Shown here: in pieces, positions 22,001 to 33,032 of the stretch | Layout of the letters: each line of letters starts with the position of its first letter | How positions within the stretch are numbered: the stretch's first letter is position 1 | DNA from: Sabellastarte sp. h YS-2021 | Taxonomy: Eukaryota > Annelida > Polychaeta > Sabellida > Sabellidae | Length of the DNA stretch: 64,000 bases | Assembly: GCA_964017235.1 (NCBI GenBank) | Contig: OZ024936.1 | Coordinates: 35,548,040 to 35,612,039, forward strand | Reading direction: 5' to 3' | The notes under the pieces: generated by a model | Databases searched by the model: none | Seen by the model: only the letters and a program-made list of their open reading frames with translations | What the model was told of the DNA's origin: nothing | Program-made: the position numbers and the translations under genes

Positions 22001-25000
22001 CGTGCCTTTGCCCCATTTTTTTGCCAAAGTTTTTAAGTTCTTTATCATTTTTTAAATTAATTTTTTTTTAATTTATTAAACAAAATAGTTTTTTTTTCTT
22101 AGTTCAAAATCGTTTAAGATGATTTTTTTTAAAAATTAAAGTTTTTTTTTCTTCAACTTTTTTTCTTCAACTTCAAATTTTTCTTCATTCACACACTCAT
22201 TCATTCAATTTTTTTGTGTTTTTGGGGCCAAAGTGTTTTGTGTGGGGCGGTGTAATGCTTAGTTTGGTACTTTTAAACAGCAGCTATTAATTGTTTTTGG
22301 AAGATTCGGGTGGTCCTGAAAAGGACCTTTAGATTGTTTACAGCAGTGGCTGTAGCTGTGTTTGCTGGGGCTGACGACTGTGTTCTTCTACCCTGCTTTG
22401 GATGCTGCTAAGGAGCTTCACAGACTTGTTTCTGAATGTCTGAAAGTCTTTCTCTTCTAATCCCTCCACCTCTGACGCCAGGTAGTTGCAGAAGACTGTA
22501 TGTGTTATGGTCTCCTTTTGCCTGGGGACTGATGACATCATGGTTCTCATCTGCAGTGTAAACTGATCTATGACCTGCTGGTCGACCGAAGAGCACCCTG
22601 AAGCTATGGTGGGGCTTGTGACTTGTTGAGGCTGTAATGTGGTGTCTGTTGACCGTATGCTGATCTCCATACTGTCCATGTTGGTTGAAGCTTTGAGGAT
22701 GTTGTGTTCTGAAACAGCTGAAGCACTGGCTCCTTGGGCCTGGGACTTGAAGCCTGATGATTTGCTGAGTACCTTGCATCTGATGTGCGACTTCAGGAAT
22801 CCAAATTTATCCTGTATCCATTTCTGACATTCCATCATCTCTTTCGGGACCTGTCAAGATTTTGATTGCGTCAGCTTGCTGTAACGTGTCCTTTGCGACT
22901 CAAACCAGGTCTTGCACACCTTGACAGACAGCAGTGACTGTTGGCGAATCTCTCCTAGAGACACTCCTTCCTTGATTTGTCCAGGAAATGTTCATTAGTC
23001 TTGTCATACAACTCTTTGTGATCCTTCACAAAGTCGACAAAAGCCTCCTCATCCAAATCTGTCAGGTATATGTTGGTCATGCTGCCCTTCTTGTATCTTG
23101 AGTGTGATGATTGTGATGTTCCTGCCTCTCCTCCAGTCTCTGTTTCAGTGTAGCTTCATCCCTTCTTGCTTCCTCCCTCCTGGACTTCCCCTCCCTTTTT
23201 TGTGCCTGTTCCTCCCTTTCTCTTTCCTCCCTCTCCTCCCTCATCCGCTGTATATCTGTCACTGTGTCACTCAGCTCAAATTCAGGAACACTGTCAGTGG
23301 GAACTTTTATCTTCCTCACTCTTCTGCCCTTCTTAGGACCCATTTGCCTTTGTTAAAGAAGCAGTGTTTTGTGAAAAACAAAATCCTAAAATATAAATTC
23401 AGCCAACTTCAACTCAACACTGCCCCAGCTTATTGTACAAAAAAGTATTCTTGGTACGCTGCCAGATGTAATCTGTCAGATGCTAGATTCCAAATGATAC
23501 ATTGTGCAAACCAACTCTCCTTATATAGACAGAGTTTTCATCTGCAGGCAAGCCGTGGGTCATAAAAATGAAGCCAGCTTGTCCTACACACTTCTCAGCT
23601 TGTCCATTGTGTAACACCTTGTCAGTTTCTGTTTATGGCTTGTCTGTTTCTGTTCCCGGCCTGTCCTGCTGAGATGTTACTGACTCTATGGTTGAAGACT
23701 GGGACACTTCCCATCTTGAGGTGAAGTGTCCAAGTCAGGTCAGTTATGTTTATGACAGGCCTGTTTGCTTTCAAGTACGGTCATTTTGTGTTCACTGCCT
23801 GTCTGGAGGTGGAGTCCTGGTACTTAACCAAGACAGGATGGCAGGTTTTTCAAGAAAAGACAGTAATAGTATAGGACAAGATGAGAAGTGTGACCAACAA
23901 GCCATAGATATCCACAACAGGATGGTTTCCAGATGGGTGGAGCCACAGTCCAGATATAGAGTTGTGGAGGGTCGGTGAAATATCAAACATGTATGATATT
24001 TTGCTGATTCACCATGACAAGTCGGGAAACTACAACCGATCCTAATCAACTCTGTAAACATTGTTCCCGACCTACAAAAAAAACCTAGTTACCGACAGTT
24101 TGGCTCCATTAGAACACCCCCATAACCTCATGATAGCCTTATGTGATGTTTTTTAATTTCCACTGTTTCAGGGGAAGACGGCAGTTGTGAGCCTGGCTTC
24201 AAGAGAACTCTCCTCAATGCTGAAGTAAGTAAGGACTTTACTGTGACGTCAGAGGGGCACGAGATTCAGGAATTGCTTCATGGCTCAGGCAGCAGCTTTA
24301 ATGGAGGTCATTCTACTTCCTTCACACTGAAAGGTGACATAACTTTATAATAACATATAACTTTAAAAGCTACTCGGATTGTAGATGATATGTTGAATCA
24401 CTGATATTTTACAAAATTATAATCTAGTAAAATGTCAATGTAAAACTACTAAATCCTTTGGAAAATAAATTCTGCGTTTATTACCTAGTCTTGGACAGCA
24501 AGAAGCTTCTATCGCTGTGTAGCTTTGTGCATAAGCCAGTATTCTCAGTCAGCAAAGTCCAAGTCAAATGACTGTAAGTCCAATGTCCAAAAGACAGTAT
24601 ATATGTTACAGGCAATCAGTCATTTCAGTCATTTCGCAAAATGCCTAACCAGTTAAGCTATTTTGCGAAATGCCTGGATATTTCATGTAATGACTGAAAC
24701 ATAAGGTTCGGTGTTACACAGATTGCCTAAACAAGTATTTGAGATTTCAGGCAATCTGTTTAATCATCTTTTTAAAGTATCTTTTTGATAGAATATGATT
24801 ATTTCTTGTTATAAGCAATTCATGACGTAGCTTTAACTATATGTCAATAAATGAAGAACCATTTTGATATATCTCATACAGTTTTGTATAAATGAGTAAA
24901 TAAACAGTTTTACTACATAGTCATTCACAATGATATATTCCATATGTATTCTTATTTTACTTGTAAGAAGAGCACTATGTTCAAAACATTTTTTCGTTGT

Positions 25001-27233
25001 TAGTATGGTCCCTGATGTTACTATGTGGCTTCTTTTATTATATCAAATACTTAGACTTTGGTTTGAAATTTCAAGCAGTCTGTGTGACTATCTTTTTTAA
25101 AATGTTACTTATAGGAAGTGTTATTTTTAGTGATAGAAGTAATACAAGTTATACTTTTAATTGTAGGACAAGTATTTAATGTATATTTTGATAACTCTCA
25201 TACTTTTGTGTAATTGAATAAATAAATCAGAGGTTTTGCAAATGTGATTGATAATAGTCATATATTCTGTACCTCTTTTAATTTACTTGTAAAAAGGGCA
25301 GAATGTCCAATTGTTTTGTTTTGTTTTAATTTTTCTTTTTTTTTTCCAAGAGAGTATGTTTTCTGGTCTTATTATGTGGGGGTCTTTAATAATTATATGA
25401 AACAAATACTGAAAACTTTGATATCAATCCTGTTTGATGAAACAAGCTTAATTGCAATTAGCACACTCCAGCATTTTTTCACATCAAATCACTCAGCCTG
25501 AGCTTGTTTGACATAAGTGAGTGTTCTGCACAAATGTCCCTCATTGAAAGGTAATTAGCAGGTGACAATGACAAGATATTTTATGTGAAATCAAAGGTGC
25601 AAGAACCTGAAGAAGGATTTTAATGATTTACAACTCACTTGTGAACAATCTTTTAGCTTTAAATAACTTATATAATAGTTTGACGAGACTGATTACTGAT
25701 ATTTTACTAAGTAAAACTTTTGAAGAGAAATTTAAAACTGAGCTATTCAAGAAACATTAAGCTGATAAGAAAGCTCTGATACCAAAGAACAGTTTACTAC
25801 AATGATTTAGGAGCTGATATTATTTGCTCCAAGTATAATGTGTAAACATGTAGACAGATTCTCTGTTTTGATATTTTAGTACAGTCATGTAAAGTTTCAC
25901 TGCAGACTTTGATCACAGAATGATATATATGTAATAACATTGACTCTGTTGATGAGAGCACAATATTTATAAACATGTCTTGGTCAATTATGTCACTTTT
26001 TCATAACATTACAGTTAACATTCTATAATATTTGTAATTATGTATTATTTTCTTTTCTGTATACTTTGTATGCATAGTGATAACAAAACAGTTTCCATAA
26101 TATTAGATATTTTTAATCATTATATAATTTTCATTAAAGTTGTTCATGGATGGACATAAAATATATTTTAAGTATACCACAAATATGGATAAAACTATAT
26201 GTCAAATAATTTATGAATAATTATCAAACATGATAAAAAAACCTATGTTCAGGCATTATAGATAATGCCTAGAGCTCATGTTCACACCTAACACAAAATA
26301 ACTAGGCATTTCGCAACATGCCTAAACTGTTTAGCCATTGGCTGAAATGTTCAGTCATTACACTAATGCCAGGTTACACAGATTGCCTGTAACATATAAA
26401 TTGAGCGCAACACAGAATACTAGTGAAACTCTTTGCCAACCCAAATACTTTGTATGCACACAAACTGGGTCTCTATTTTCAGCAACCGGTGAACGGAAAG
26501 GTCCTATGGGTCCTATGTCCAGAGGATACAAGGCACACAAGCTTTGTTTTCACACAAAATGTGCCAAGGACCTTTATGTTGTGTTTGTGGGAAGAACCCC
26601 TGACCCCAGGGTTGTGCGTGTGGATGGTGAGGTCATAGGCTGGTCTGGTACTGGAGGAGGGCTGTCAAGATGGCGGGTGAGAGCTGATACTCTGATACCA
26701 TTAATTTATTTCCGTAAAGAAATTGTGAGTAATATTTATCTTGTTACTGTTCTGTGGCATTGAATGATCAAGTATTCATCAAAATGTCTATTACCCCACC
26801 ACTAACCATCTACACACAGCTTTGCAATGGCCCTACCTTAGTTTTAATATATAAACTTAATACTTGATCTGATTTTTCAGTACATACACAATGACTGTTA
26901 TTCCAAAATACAAAATCTGGAATAAAACCTTCCAATCTCTGTGCTTTTAATGGTTTAATTTGTATTTTATCTTTTATATTATCCTTTCTGTGTACACAGC
27001 ATGAGATAGAGAACCCAGGAACGTTTTCAGAGCAGTGTATACCTGCTGGAGGGATGCATGAGAGAATCACATTCTATCTGACAGCCACTCCAAGAGAAAG
27101 AACTCGCTGTGGAGAGATCCTGGTTAAAGACTTACATCTCACAGGCTGCATTGATGAGGCGATACAACCAACAAACAACACACCTAAACACGATCACATT
27201 TCTGTTGTGATCAACACAGATGGGAAAAAGTAA
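19007..27233 (+). CDS. Secreted six-cysteine protein, gene copy 2 (four exons, intact)
   Basis: A predicted spliced gene with coding exons 19007-19061, 24172-24333, 26483-26676 and 27000-27233. Joined, they give 214 codons plus stop with no phase conflict: introns are phase 1, phase 1 and phase 0. Residues 1-18 form a signal peptide, followed by a secreted domain of about 196 residues. Six cysteines align with copy 1, as do G-R-T-P-D-P-R and the intron positions. The C-terminus extends about 27 residues beyond the last cysteine, farther than in copy 1. Intron 1 contains a whole Harbinger transposon and intron 2 a 1.8 kb inverted-repeat element, so transcription must cross both. Family and function are not recognised. 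Confidence 0.75.
19618..19625 (+). promoter_or_regulatory. TATA box of Harbinger B transposase
   Basis: TATATAAA lies about 65 bp upstream of the first transposase frame and is identical to the octamer in element A. Confidence 0.55.
19685..20747 (+). pseudogene. Harbinger B transposase (DDE_Tnp_4 / HARBI1-like), inactivated
   Basis: Frames show, in order, Q-E-K-G-C-Y, Q-Y-H-W-L-V-G, P-H-A-V-G-A-I-D-G-K-H (first Asp), then after a deletion G-S-C-S-T-V-Q-I-F-N, L-G-D-N-A-F-T-L-M-P-W, R-R-Q-L-T-R-E-E-R-I-A-N-Y and V-V-E-N-A-F-G-I-L with the catalytic Glu. It ends in D-Y-F-S-H-V-R-A-L-A-G-Q. Compared with element A, about 13 residues after F-F-S-L are deleted, and the second catalytic Asp (S-D-A-Q in A) is replaced by S-T-V-Q. 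At least three frame changes are present. Confidence 0.85.
20809..21598. mobile_element. AAACGTTT-rich TIR element (MITE) inserted in Harbinger B
   Basis: The ends are TACCCAGTAAACGTT and AATGTTTACTGGGTA. Both flanking regions are dense in aaacgttt-like motifs. A central block (about 21190-21420) with 'aaagatggcggtgagcaat' recurs in reverse complement at 30520-31012. A 14-bp direct repeat CTTTTCAGGACTAC lies at 20795-20808 and 21605-21618; the right copy stands 6 bp away from the element end. Confidence 0.75.
21650..22330. other. Central non-coding part of Harbinger B, T-rich
   Basis: A/T homopolymer-rich sequence corresponds to the region between the convergent genes in element A ('ggtcctgaaaaggacc' here, 'gtcctacaaaggac' there). 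The 94-codon frame at 21650 is low-complexity and not called. Confidence 0.45.
22338..23343 (-). pseudogene. Harbinger B ORF1 (accessory protein), frameshifted
   Basis: On the minus strand the start at 23343 gives M-G-P-K-K-G-R-R-V-R-K-I-K-V-P-T-D-S, then a long R/E-rich segment predicted as a coiled coil, stopping at 23077. Homology to element A ORF1 resumes in 22838-22338 with D-Q-F-T-L-Q-M-R, T-F-R-N-K-S-V-K-L-L and a Q-rich end. It is probably the second protein of a PIF/Harbinger transposon, broken by frameshifts and stops between 22840 and 23077. Confidence 0.7.
23521..23527 (-). promoter_or_regulatory. TATA box of Harbinger B ORF1
   Basis: TATATAA on the minus strand lies about 180 bp upstream of the ORF1 start, a position similar to the TATAAAA of element A ORF1. 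Confidence 0.5.
23982..23997. promoter_or_regulatory. Subterminal palindrome of Harbinger B
   Basis: ATCAAACATGTATGAT, one base away from the perfect palindrome in element A, lies about 125 bp from the right end. Confidence 0.5.
24172..24333 (+). CDS. Copy 2 exon 2
   Basis: The exon is 162 bp, between 'ctgtttcag' and GTGACA, phase 1 to phase 1. It encodes G-E-D-G-S-C-E-P-G-F and ends S-T-S-F-T-L-K-G. It carries the first conserved cysteine and matches copy 1 exon 2 in intron placement. Confidence 0.75.
24600..26398. mobile_element. Inverted-repeat element in intron 2 of copy 2
   Basis: The termini TATATGTTACAGGCAATC (24600-24617) and its exact complement (26381-26398) are perfect over 18 bp. 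Both subterminal regions carry the small palindrome GGCATTTCGCAAAATGCC or relics of it and 'cagtcatt' motifs. The inside is AT-rich with a weak internal duplication (about 24780-24920 and 25080-25230). The flanking TATA may be the target duplication. No transposase was found. Confidence 0.75.
26483..26676 (+). CDS. Copy 2 exon 3
   Basis: The acceptor 'ctctattttcag' leads into A-T-G-E-R-K-G, then K-L-C-F-H-T-K-C and F-V-G-R-T-P-D-P-R, ending S-R-W-R before GTGAGAG. The donor is in phase 0, unlike the phase-1 donor in copy 1. Confidence 0.8.
27000..27233 (+). CDS. Copy 2 exon 4 (terminal)
   Basis: The acceptor 'ctgtgtacacag' leads into H-E-I-E-N-P-G, E-Q-C-I-P, R-C-G-E-I-L-V and T-G-C-I-D-E, then a polar tail to TAA at 27231. 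It is 77 codons in phase 0, joining cleanly to exon 3. Confidence 0.8.
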   Translation, partial: HEIENPGTFSEQCIPAGGMHERITFYLTATPRERTRCGEILVKDLHLTGCIDEAIQPTNNTPKHDHISVVINTDGKK

Positions 27234-27245
27234 TCCATGCATCTA

Positions 27246-27251
27246 ATTAAA
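27246..27251 (+). promoter_or_regulatory. Possible polyadenylation signal ATTAAA, copy 2
   Basis: The variant hexamer ATTAAA begins 13 bp after the copy 2 stop codon. It is close but plausible; other weaker candidates lie further on. Confidence 0.3.
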
Positions 27252-28239
27252 ACTGTAGGTGAATACACAGTTCAGATGATGTCAACAGCCATTGTCTACA
27301 GTCATGAACAAAAAAATTTATTGATAATGTTTCTTTGCTATTGATTTGCATGCTTCAAATCAAATCTTATTAACTTTGATATCACTTTCTCTGTGTATTT
27401 ATGGAATCTACACGTGTTTTCACGTCAGGTCACTGTGTCGAAAACATAAGTCAAACAAATAATAAGGTAAACATAGGATCAAAATCAAGATTTATGTTCA
27501 AAAAAAAGTTTTGCCAGAATTTTCGCTCCATTTTGGCATAAGATTTTTATTCGCTGATTAAAGTGGTTTAAAGTTTTATCAAACTTAGTAGAATATTTTG
27601 TTTTGGATTAAAGAAATTAGCTTAACTGAAAACTGATCTGACCAAAAAATTAATCAGATGAATTTATTGTGGCTTTGTACATGTTACACTAAAACTGTGT
27701 AACAAGTAATTTCGCGAAATTCTACCTGCAAAATTTCTGATTTTGTTTGAAACAAATTAAATAATCGGAAATTTCATGAAATTAGTGAAACATAAATGTA
27801 ATATTAAAAAATATTGATTTATATTGCTGAGTTTTGAGATTAAATAGCTGAGAATACTTTTATCAAAATGTCCACTACAAATGTCACTTTATTTGCATCG
27901 ATCTATCAATATCAGGAAAACCACAATAAGAAATTGACGAGTATGTCAAAATTGTGCCCCATATCTAAATAGTCTTCACAAGATGAATCAACAACACTTT
28001 TCATACTTCAATTTAAAAATATCCTCTTTTAAAATATTATCTTTTTTTAATTGTGTTTGAGAGCATGTTGAAATTGTGTCCTTAATCTCCACATTGAAGA
28101 TGAATCTGAGGCACAACAATCATAAGCAGTGTAACAAAATTCATCAGTCAATGGACATAGCAATGGTCGCTACAACAAAGTAACCAGGTGAATAAGAAAC
28201 CATGGTGGAAATGCCTTGAAGAACCATTATGATTTGGCT
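27252..28239. other. Spacer, nothing recognised
   Basis: AT-rich sequence. A palindrome 'aatttcgcgaaatt' near 27711 recalls the 'tttcgcaaaat' motifs of the intron 2 element, but no ends were found. Confidence 0.4.
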
Positions 28240-28690
28240 TTTTTCCCGAAGGAGGCGTCAGGTATTATCTGATATGCCTGAGATCATTCAACTGAACAGA
28301 AGAATTCTTGCAAACATCAGACACATTCTCTGAAAAAGAGAAGTCTGCATCAAACAAGACAACCAGATTTCTCCCTTTCTCATCTGGATGTCAAAGACTA
28401 CCAGGTATACTAACTCGGGAATGAGTCCAACTGAAATGGATAACCGAAAACTAATAAACCTGGTTTGATCAAGGTTAAGTTTAATTCGCTAGAAGACATA
28501 TTTTCTAGAACATCATGAAGACAAGAGCCCATTTTATCAAACATTCAAGTGGCATTTTAGGTGTCATCTGCAGAAAAGTAAAATTTAATCCAATGTCATT
28601 CATTGACTTTGTTCAGAGGAGTGGTTTATAAAGAAAACAGGAGTGATCTGAGCACTGAGCTTTGGTGGCATAAGCTATGTGAGTTGTAGC
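28240..28690 (-). pseudogene. LINE reverse-transcriptase relic (CR1/L2-like)
   Basis: Minus-strand translation, with many stops, keeps the order S-V-L-x-x-L-L-F-S-L, I-K-F-Y-F-S-A-D-D-T (the RT Y-A-D-D box), L-H-D-V-L-E-N-M-S-S and L-L-V-F-G. It matches the LINE at 46630-47476. It is an old dead copy. Confidence 0.65.
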
Positions 28691-28699
28691 AATTTTAGA

Positions 28700-29810
28700 C
28701 TCATTGAGTAAATCAGTTTTAACTTGAATACTCTTGCATTTAGAGACTTTTGGAGAAATATGTTGTTCAGCTACATTCACCACAGCTTCCATATGTATCT
28801 CATATTGAGGTGTATCACAATAGCTATCTCAGTTATAGCTACCTTCTCTCTTTTTTGTGAGTAAATGTCTTATATCTTCAGAAGTAATGCAGCTACATAA
28901 GTTCTCTCAAACTTGTTGTTCACCCATTTTTTGTGAAAACTAATGCATTTTCAGCATTTTGACCAGAAACATTTTTCAGATAATTTATCCTTATATACAA
29001 CTTGATCAATTATGGTAATTTCAGTCGCAATAACTAAGTGAGTTATAGCCACTTTCACACTTTGAGCCGTTATTATAATGAGTAAATTACTTCTATCTTA
29101 AAAGGAAGTACAGTTACACTTTTTCTTATTAAAACACGTTCGTAAACCACAGTTTATGTCATGTCATAGTGCAAGCTGACTGGTTGCTCAATGAGTAACA
29201 ATAGCTAAGTATAGATACTTTCTTACTTTTCAGGGTTACCATAATGAGTAAATGACTTACATCTTTAGACGTAGTGCAGTTACATAATTTTTTCTCAAAG
29301 TTGTTGTTCACCTATTTATTTGTGAACTATAACAAAAATAAGTTTTAGACTGGCTGCTCAGTGTATAAGTGAGTAATAGCTCCTTTTTTATAAGTGAGTA
29401 CTTGTTAATTTCATAATCTCAAAGTTGAATTAATTGCAGAAATTAAAAATATCAATGCATTTTAGCATTTTCACAAAATTTATTCTCAGATATTTATTAT
29501 TAGCTGCAACTTCGGTAACTCCTGGGATGCCAGTTACAATATAACTGAATCAGTTATAGCTATAGCTATAGCTTTTCAGGAGGTAACATAATGAGCAAAT
29601 GGCTTCTATCTTAAAAAGAAGTACAGTTACACTTTTTATGTTAATGTGTTCTTAAACCACTGTTTGCACTCTATCATAATGAAAGTTCAGACTGGCTCCT
29701 CAATGTATAAGTGACTATCACAATAGCTAAGTGAGAAAGAGTTACTTTTTTCTACTCTTCATTGATTACAATAATGACTAAATGCCTTCTATCTTTATCT
29801 CAAAAGCTAT
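28700..29810 (+). repeat. Diverged tandem array related to the ~155-bp family
   Basis: The motifs 'gagtaaatcagttttaact', 'ttgcatttagaga', 'atgttgttcagctac' and 'caatagct..gagttatagc' recur at irregular 200-330 bp spacing. The same motifs form the regular array at 57080-58390. This looks like an old copy of that repeat-bearing element. Confidence 0.6.
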
Positions 29811-29960
29811 AAGAAATAGAGCGATTTGGGGCAAATTTTGGACCCCCAGGTACTAAGGACAAATCCTGTAAAACCTATGAAAAAAAATAGAACTTTACAA
29901 ATCTTGTCCATCTTGAATTTTCACAGAAATGGAAAATGTTGTTTATCTCGAATCCGTAAG
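29800..29960 (+). repeat. Degenerate single copy of the 169-bp satellite monomer
   Basis: 'ctataagaaatagagcgatt', 'ggcaaattttggacccccag', 'tcttgaattttcac' follow the order of the 169-bp monomer that fills 50190-54300, with many changes. Confidence 0.55.
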
Positions 29961-30143
29961 AGATAGACCAATTTCAGGCATTAATTAAGGCATTGACTTT
30001 CATTTGATAAAAATTGACTCTCTAGAAACAAACAATAAAAGCCTGACAACAAGAATTGTGCAAGTAAGTCTGTTATATCTTGTTCCCACAAGAGCACACA
30101 TGTGATCACAGCAATATCTGCCACTTAAAACGGGGCACAATGA

Positions 30144-30350
30144 AAAAATTATTGTTCTGAATCCCAGTTTCTGCATGACAACAGGCTGGGTACAGAATTA
30201 CTTGAAGTACTTAAAGGAAGAGCAAGAGATAAAGGTTATGTAAAATTTAAAGCTGAATTGTTCGAAGCAAAGAGTCCAACAAAAATTTATGTTTTATGGC
30301 TCCATGAGTTCTGCTATTCTAGTATGAGCAGAAAGAATCGTTCAATATGA
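30144..30350 (+). other. Unassigned open frame without ATG (possible exon or element relic)
   Basis: A 68-codon frame free of stops contains R-L-G-T-E-L-L-E-V-L-K, G-Y-V-K-F-K-A-E-L-F-E and Y-V-L-W-L-H-E-F-C, a composition that looks protein-like. It has no start codon. A possible acceptor 'gacaacag' lies at 30177-30184. I do not recognise the family; an exon of an unknown gene or a transposon remnant are both possible. Confidence 0.25.
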
Positions 30351-30519
30351 CGAATGGTGGCCATTTCAGTTTACATTTGGACACCAGGCTGTCTTGAAGT
30401 AGCAAATGATCAGGTTGGCAAATATGCTAGAGTATGTCAAACTTCCTATGTATAATGCAATTGAAACTATGTGTCAGTGGCCAACAGTTAAACAAGTTCA
30501 TAGAGAAGTTGTGAAAACT

Positions 30520-31012
30520 AACCAATAAACATTTTTGTGTTTTGCAAACGTTTGAAAGGAACCTTTTGGCGACGGTTAAAAATGATTGGTAAGAAAACCA
30601 TTTATAATAGTTGGTTTCACAAACATTTTATGTGTACTATTTATTGAACTTTTAAATAACAAATGTTAGAAAAATGTTACAAATGAACAAAAATTTTAAA
30701 ACAAAAATATTACTTTAGCACCACTTACTAAATTAACCTTAATTCGGGTCAGAGGTCAAATTCAATATGTTTTGGAGTTGATCACCAATAAAAAATATTA
30801 TTTTTATGTCTAAAATTGTAAGATAGTAGCTTAAAAATTGTGCCCCATTCAATATTTTTTTTAGGCATTGCATGCAGTTTTCTCTAAAATCCCCTGTTAT
30901 TGCTCACCGCCATCTTTGTTTGCAAATGTTTAAAAAGTTGACGCTTTGTAAACATTCTTGAAAATATGGGTTTAAAAACATTTGTGATAGAATGTTTCAA
31001 AACATTCGATAG
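30520..31012. mobile_element. Truncated copy of the AAACGTTT-type element, reverse orientation
   Basis: 'accaataaacatttttg' at the left resembles the right end of 20809-21598. The segment 'ctgttattgctcaccgcc' near 30895 and 'gtcagaggtcaaattcaat' near 30750 are the complements of its central block. It ends abruptly where the DIRS-like element begins. Confidence 0.7.
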
Positions 31013-31049
31013 AGTGTCTGCTTTATTATTATTTAAACCTGGGACATGT

Positions 31050-32826
31050 TCAAAAGTAAGAGTAATATCTTAACTAGCAGCAATAAGCCTTTCTGATCTT
31101 GCAATGGCTTGCATAAATTCGTTTTTAATTTTACCTCTCTGTAATGAGAATACTGCTGTCTTATTGTCTATATGTACACAAATACTCTTATGCTGCCATG
31201 CTGCAGCAAATAACCTCTATGCTATCAACACATTAAGCATCTCCAGCAGTGATATGCTGAGTTGGGCAGTGGCTGCCATGTGACGTGACGTTCCATCGAC
31301 ATTATTTTCCCAGATGGCTCCCACCTCCGTGAGGCTACCATCCACAAATAAATCATGGTGGGGTCTAGTTGGAGCAAACATAGCCTTACTATTAAACTTC
31401 AATGGGAATTCTATGAACCATGAAAGGTCCTTCTTGACGTCGCCACACACTTTGACGCGAATGGTAGCAATGCAAATTTATTTAGCAAGTGATTTACAAA
31501 CATCCTGGCTGGAATGACGAATCAATGAAGGTACAAAAGCTTGCCAAGCAATCCTTGAAGTTGTTTTTTAGTAATAAAGTGACTGTAGTGACGTCATAGG
31601 TTCAATATTTCCAGACATTTTTCTTGAGGGATGGACAGTTGACCAGCATCGACATCAACCACAATACCCATACAAGTTAACACTTTTGTTGGGGGTACAA
31701 CCTTCTTTGGGTTAATGGGGATGCCCAAGAACTTGAACAAAGAGTAAAGTAGTTCAAACTCAGATGACGCATTCTGACACTTGTGGAGGCATGTTACATC
31801 ATCTATATAATTGTACAACTTGACATTCTTACTCTTCATAATATGTCGAAAAATAAACGCTGGCAGAGCGCACTCCCAGTTCTCATCCCCATGGGAATAC
31901 TCATATCAAGATAAGATGAATCACGCCATGTTAATCCCAAAAGGTCAAAGTCATGGGGATCAACTTTCAAGTTGCGAAACATCCTACTTATGTCGATTTT
32001 CGAAAGAAGGACATCTGTGTTTAAGTGGTTGATTTCATCTACAGTATAGGTGGGTATTTAAGTTTAAAAGGTACATTTTCATACACATCATTTTCAATAC
32101 AGTCATTCACTGATGCCCCATAAGGTGAACTAAGATTTACAATAATTCTTCTAGAGTCATCTGGCTTCGGCCTTGAAAAAAGAGGGGCATAGTGTACAGG
32201 AAATGGAAAACTTGTGCATGGACCTACAATAGCTTGGTGTCAACATCACTGGGGTAATTGACAGCTGAAGAGTGATTGACATTGGTGCTGAATTGAAGGT
32301 CATTCTTGTTTAGACACAGAGGGAAGCCATACTCTAAATAGTCTAAAATCAATTGGTCATTATAATTACCACTCACTGACCTCCAATTGTTGATATTAAG
32401 TTCTGTGGGGACTCGAATCCTAGCACCCATATAACTCAACACATCACTTTCTTTAACAATAGAATGTGCATTACATGCCCAGTCACATAAGTTACTAGCC
32501 TCTAAATATATGGCAGGTCGAAATAATGGGGTGTACAACAATGCATCAGACATAAAACCAAAGTCATTCACAGTGCCCATCTGTGGGTCATTAGCCACTA
32601 AAACTCCATTGTGTACAAAACACCAATGCTTGCCATCTAAAGAACAAATACATAATTGTTTAATTAACTTGGACTCGCCCTGAGCCACATTAAGTACTTG
32701 ACATGCTTGATTTGATTCCACACCTCCATTACTGCCATATGAATCATTACAACCATGACAATTTGTGTCACTGTCCATTAACCCACTATATGCAGGAACA
32801 CTCGAGGCCTCATCAAGTGAGTACAA
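31050..32826 (-). pseudogene. DIRS-like pol: reverse transcriptase plus RNase H, broken
   Basis: Reading down the minus strand: G-F-P-L-C-L and N-H-S-S-A-V-N-Y-P, a TAG stop near 32231, then A-P-L-F-S-R-P-K-P-D-D-S-R-R and I-V-N-L-S-S-P-Y-G, I-S-R-M-F-R, Y-N-Y-I-D-D-V (catalytic Asp pair), L-G-I-P-I-N-P-K-K. The RNase H part follows with L-F-V-D-G-S-L-T-E-V-G-A and I-D-N-K-T-A-V. Several stops and frame changes break it. Confidence 0.65.
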
Positions 32827-33032
32827 ATTCTGACGCCTTGTGAAACATGTAGACTCACTAAAACCACAAAAACAAATGTACTGTCAATGGTAATGTCCTC
32901 AATCTCACACAAGGTAGCACGAATGTGACTTGAAGTGAAAAGGGGGTTCCTATCATCCGACACCGTAGAAATATTGTTTGACCTTCTGTAATTTGAACAA
33001 ATAAATCTATTACTGTTAATTTCAGTTAAAGT

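Larger units (their letters stand above)
19246..24122 (-). mobile_element. PIF/Harbinger transposon B, inactive, inside intron 1 of copy 2
   Basis: Bounded by TAA at 19243-19245 and 24123-24125. The left end TGGGGCTGTTCCATTGGAAC matches the complement of the right end (TGGGGGTGTTCTAATGGA) with few changes. It contains a plus-strand transposase pseudogene, an inserted AAACGTTT-type element (20809-21598) and a minus-strand ORF1 pseudogene. Its layout is that of element A in reverse orientation. The right end lies only about 50 bp before the exon 2 acceptor. Confidence 0.9.

Noticed and set aside
31594-31839. LTR retrotransposon or retrovirus-like pol
   Set aside because: The RT style (N-H-S-S-A and Y-P-S-D-V-D upstream, Y-I-D-D box) and lack of LTRs, protease and integrase fit a DIRS-like element better.
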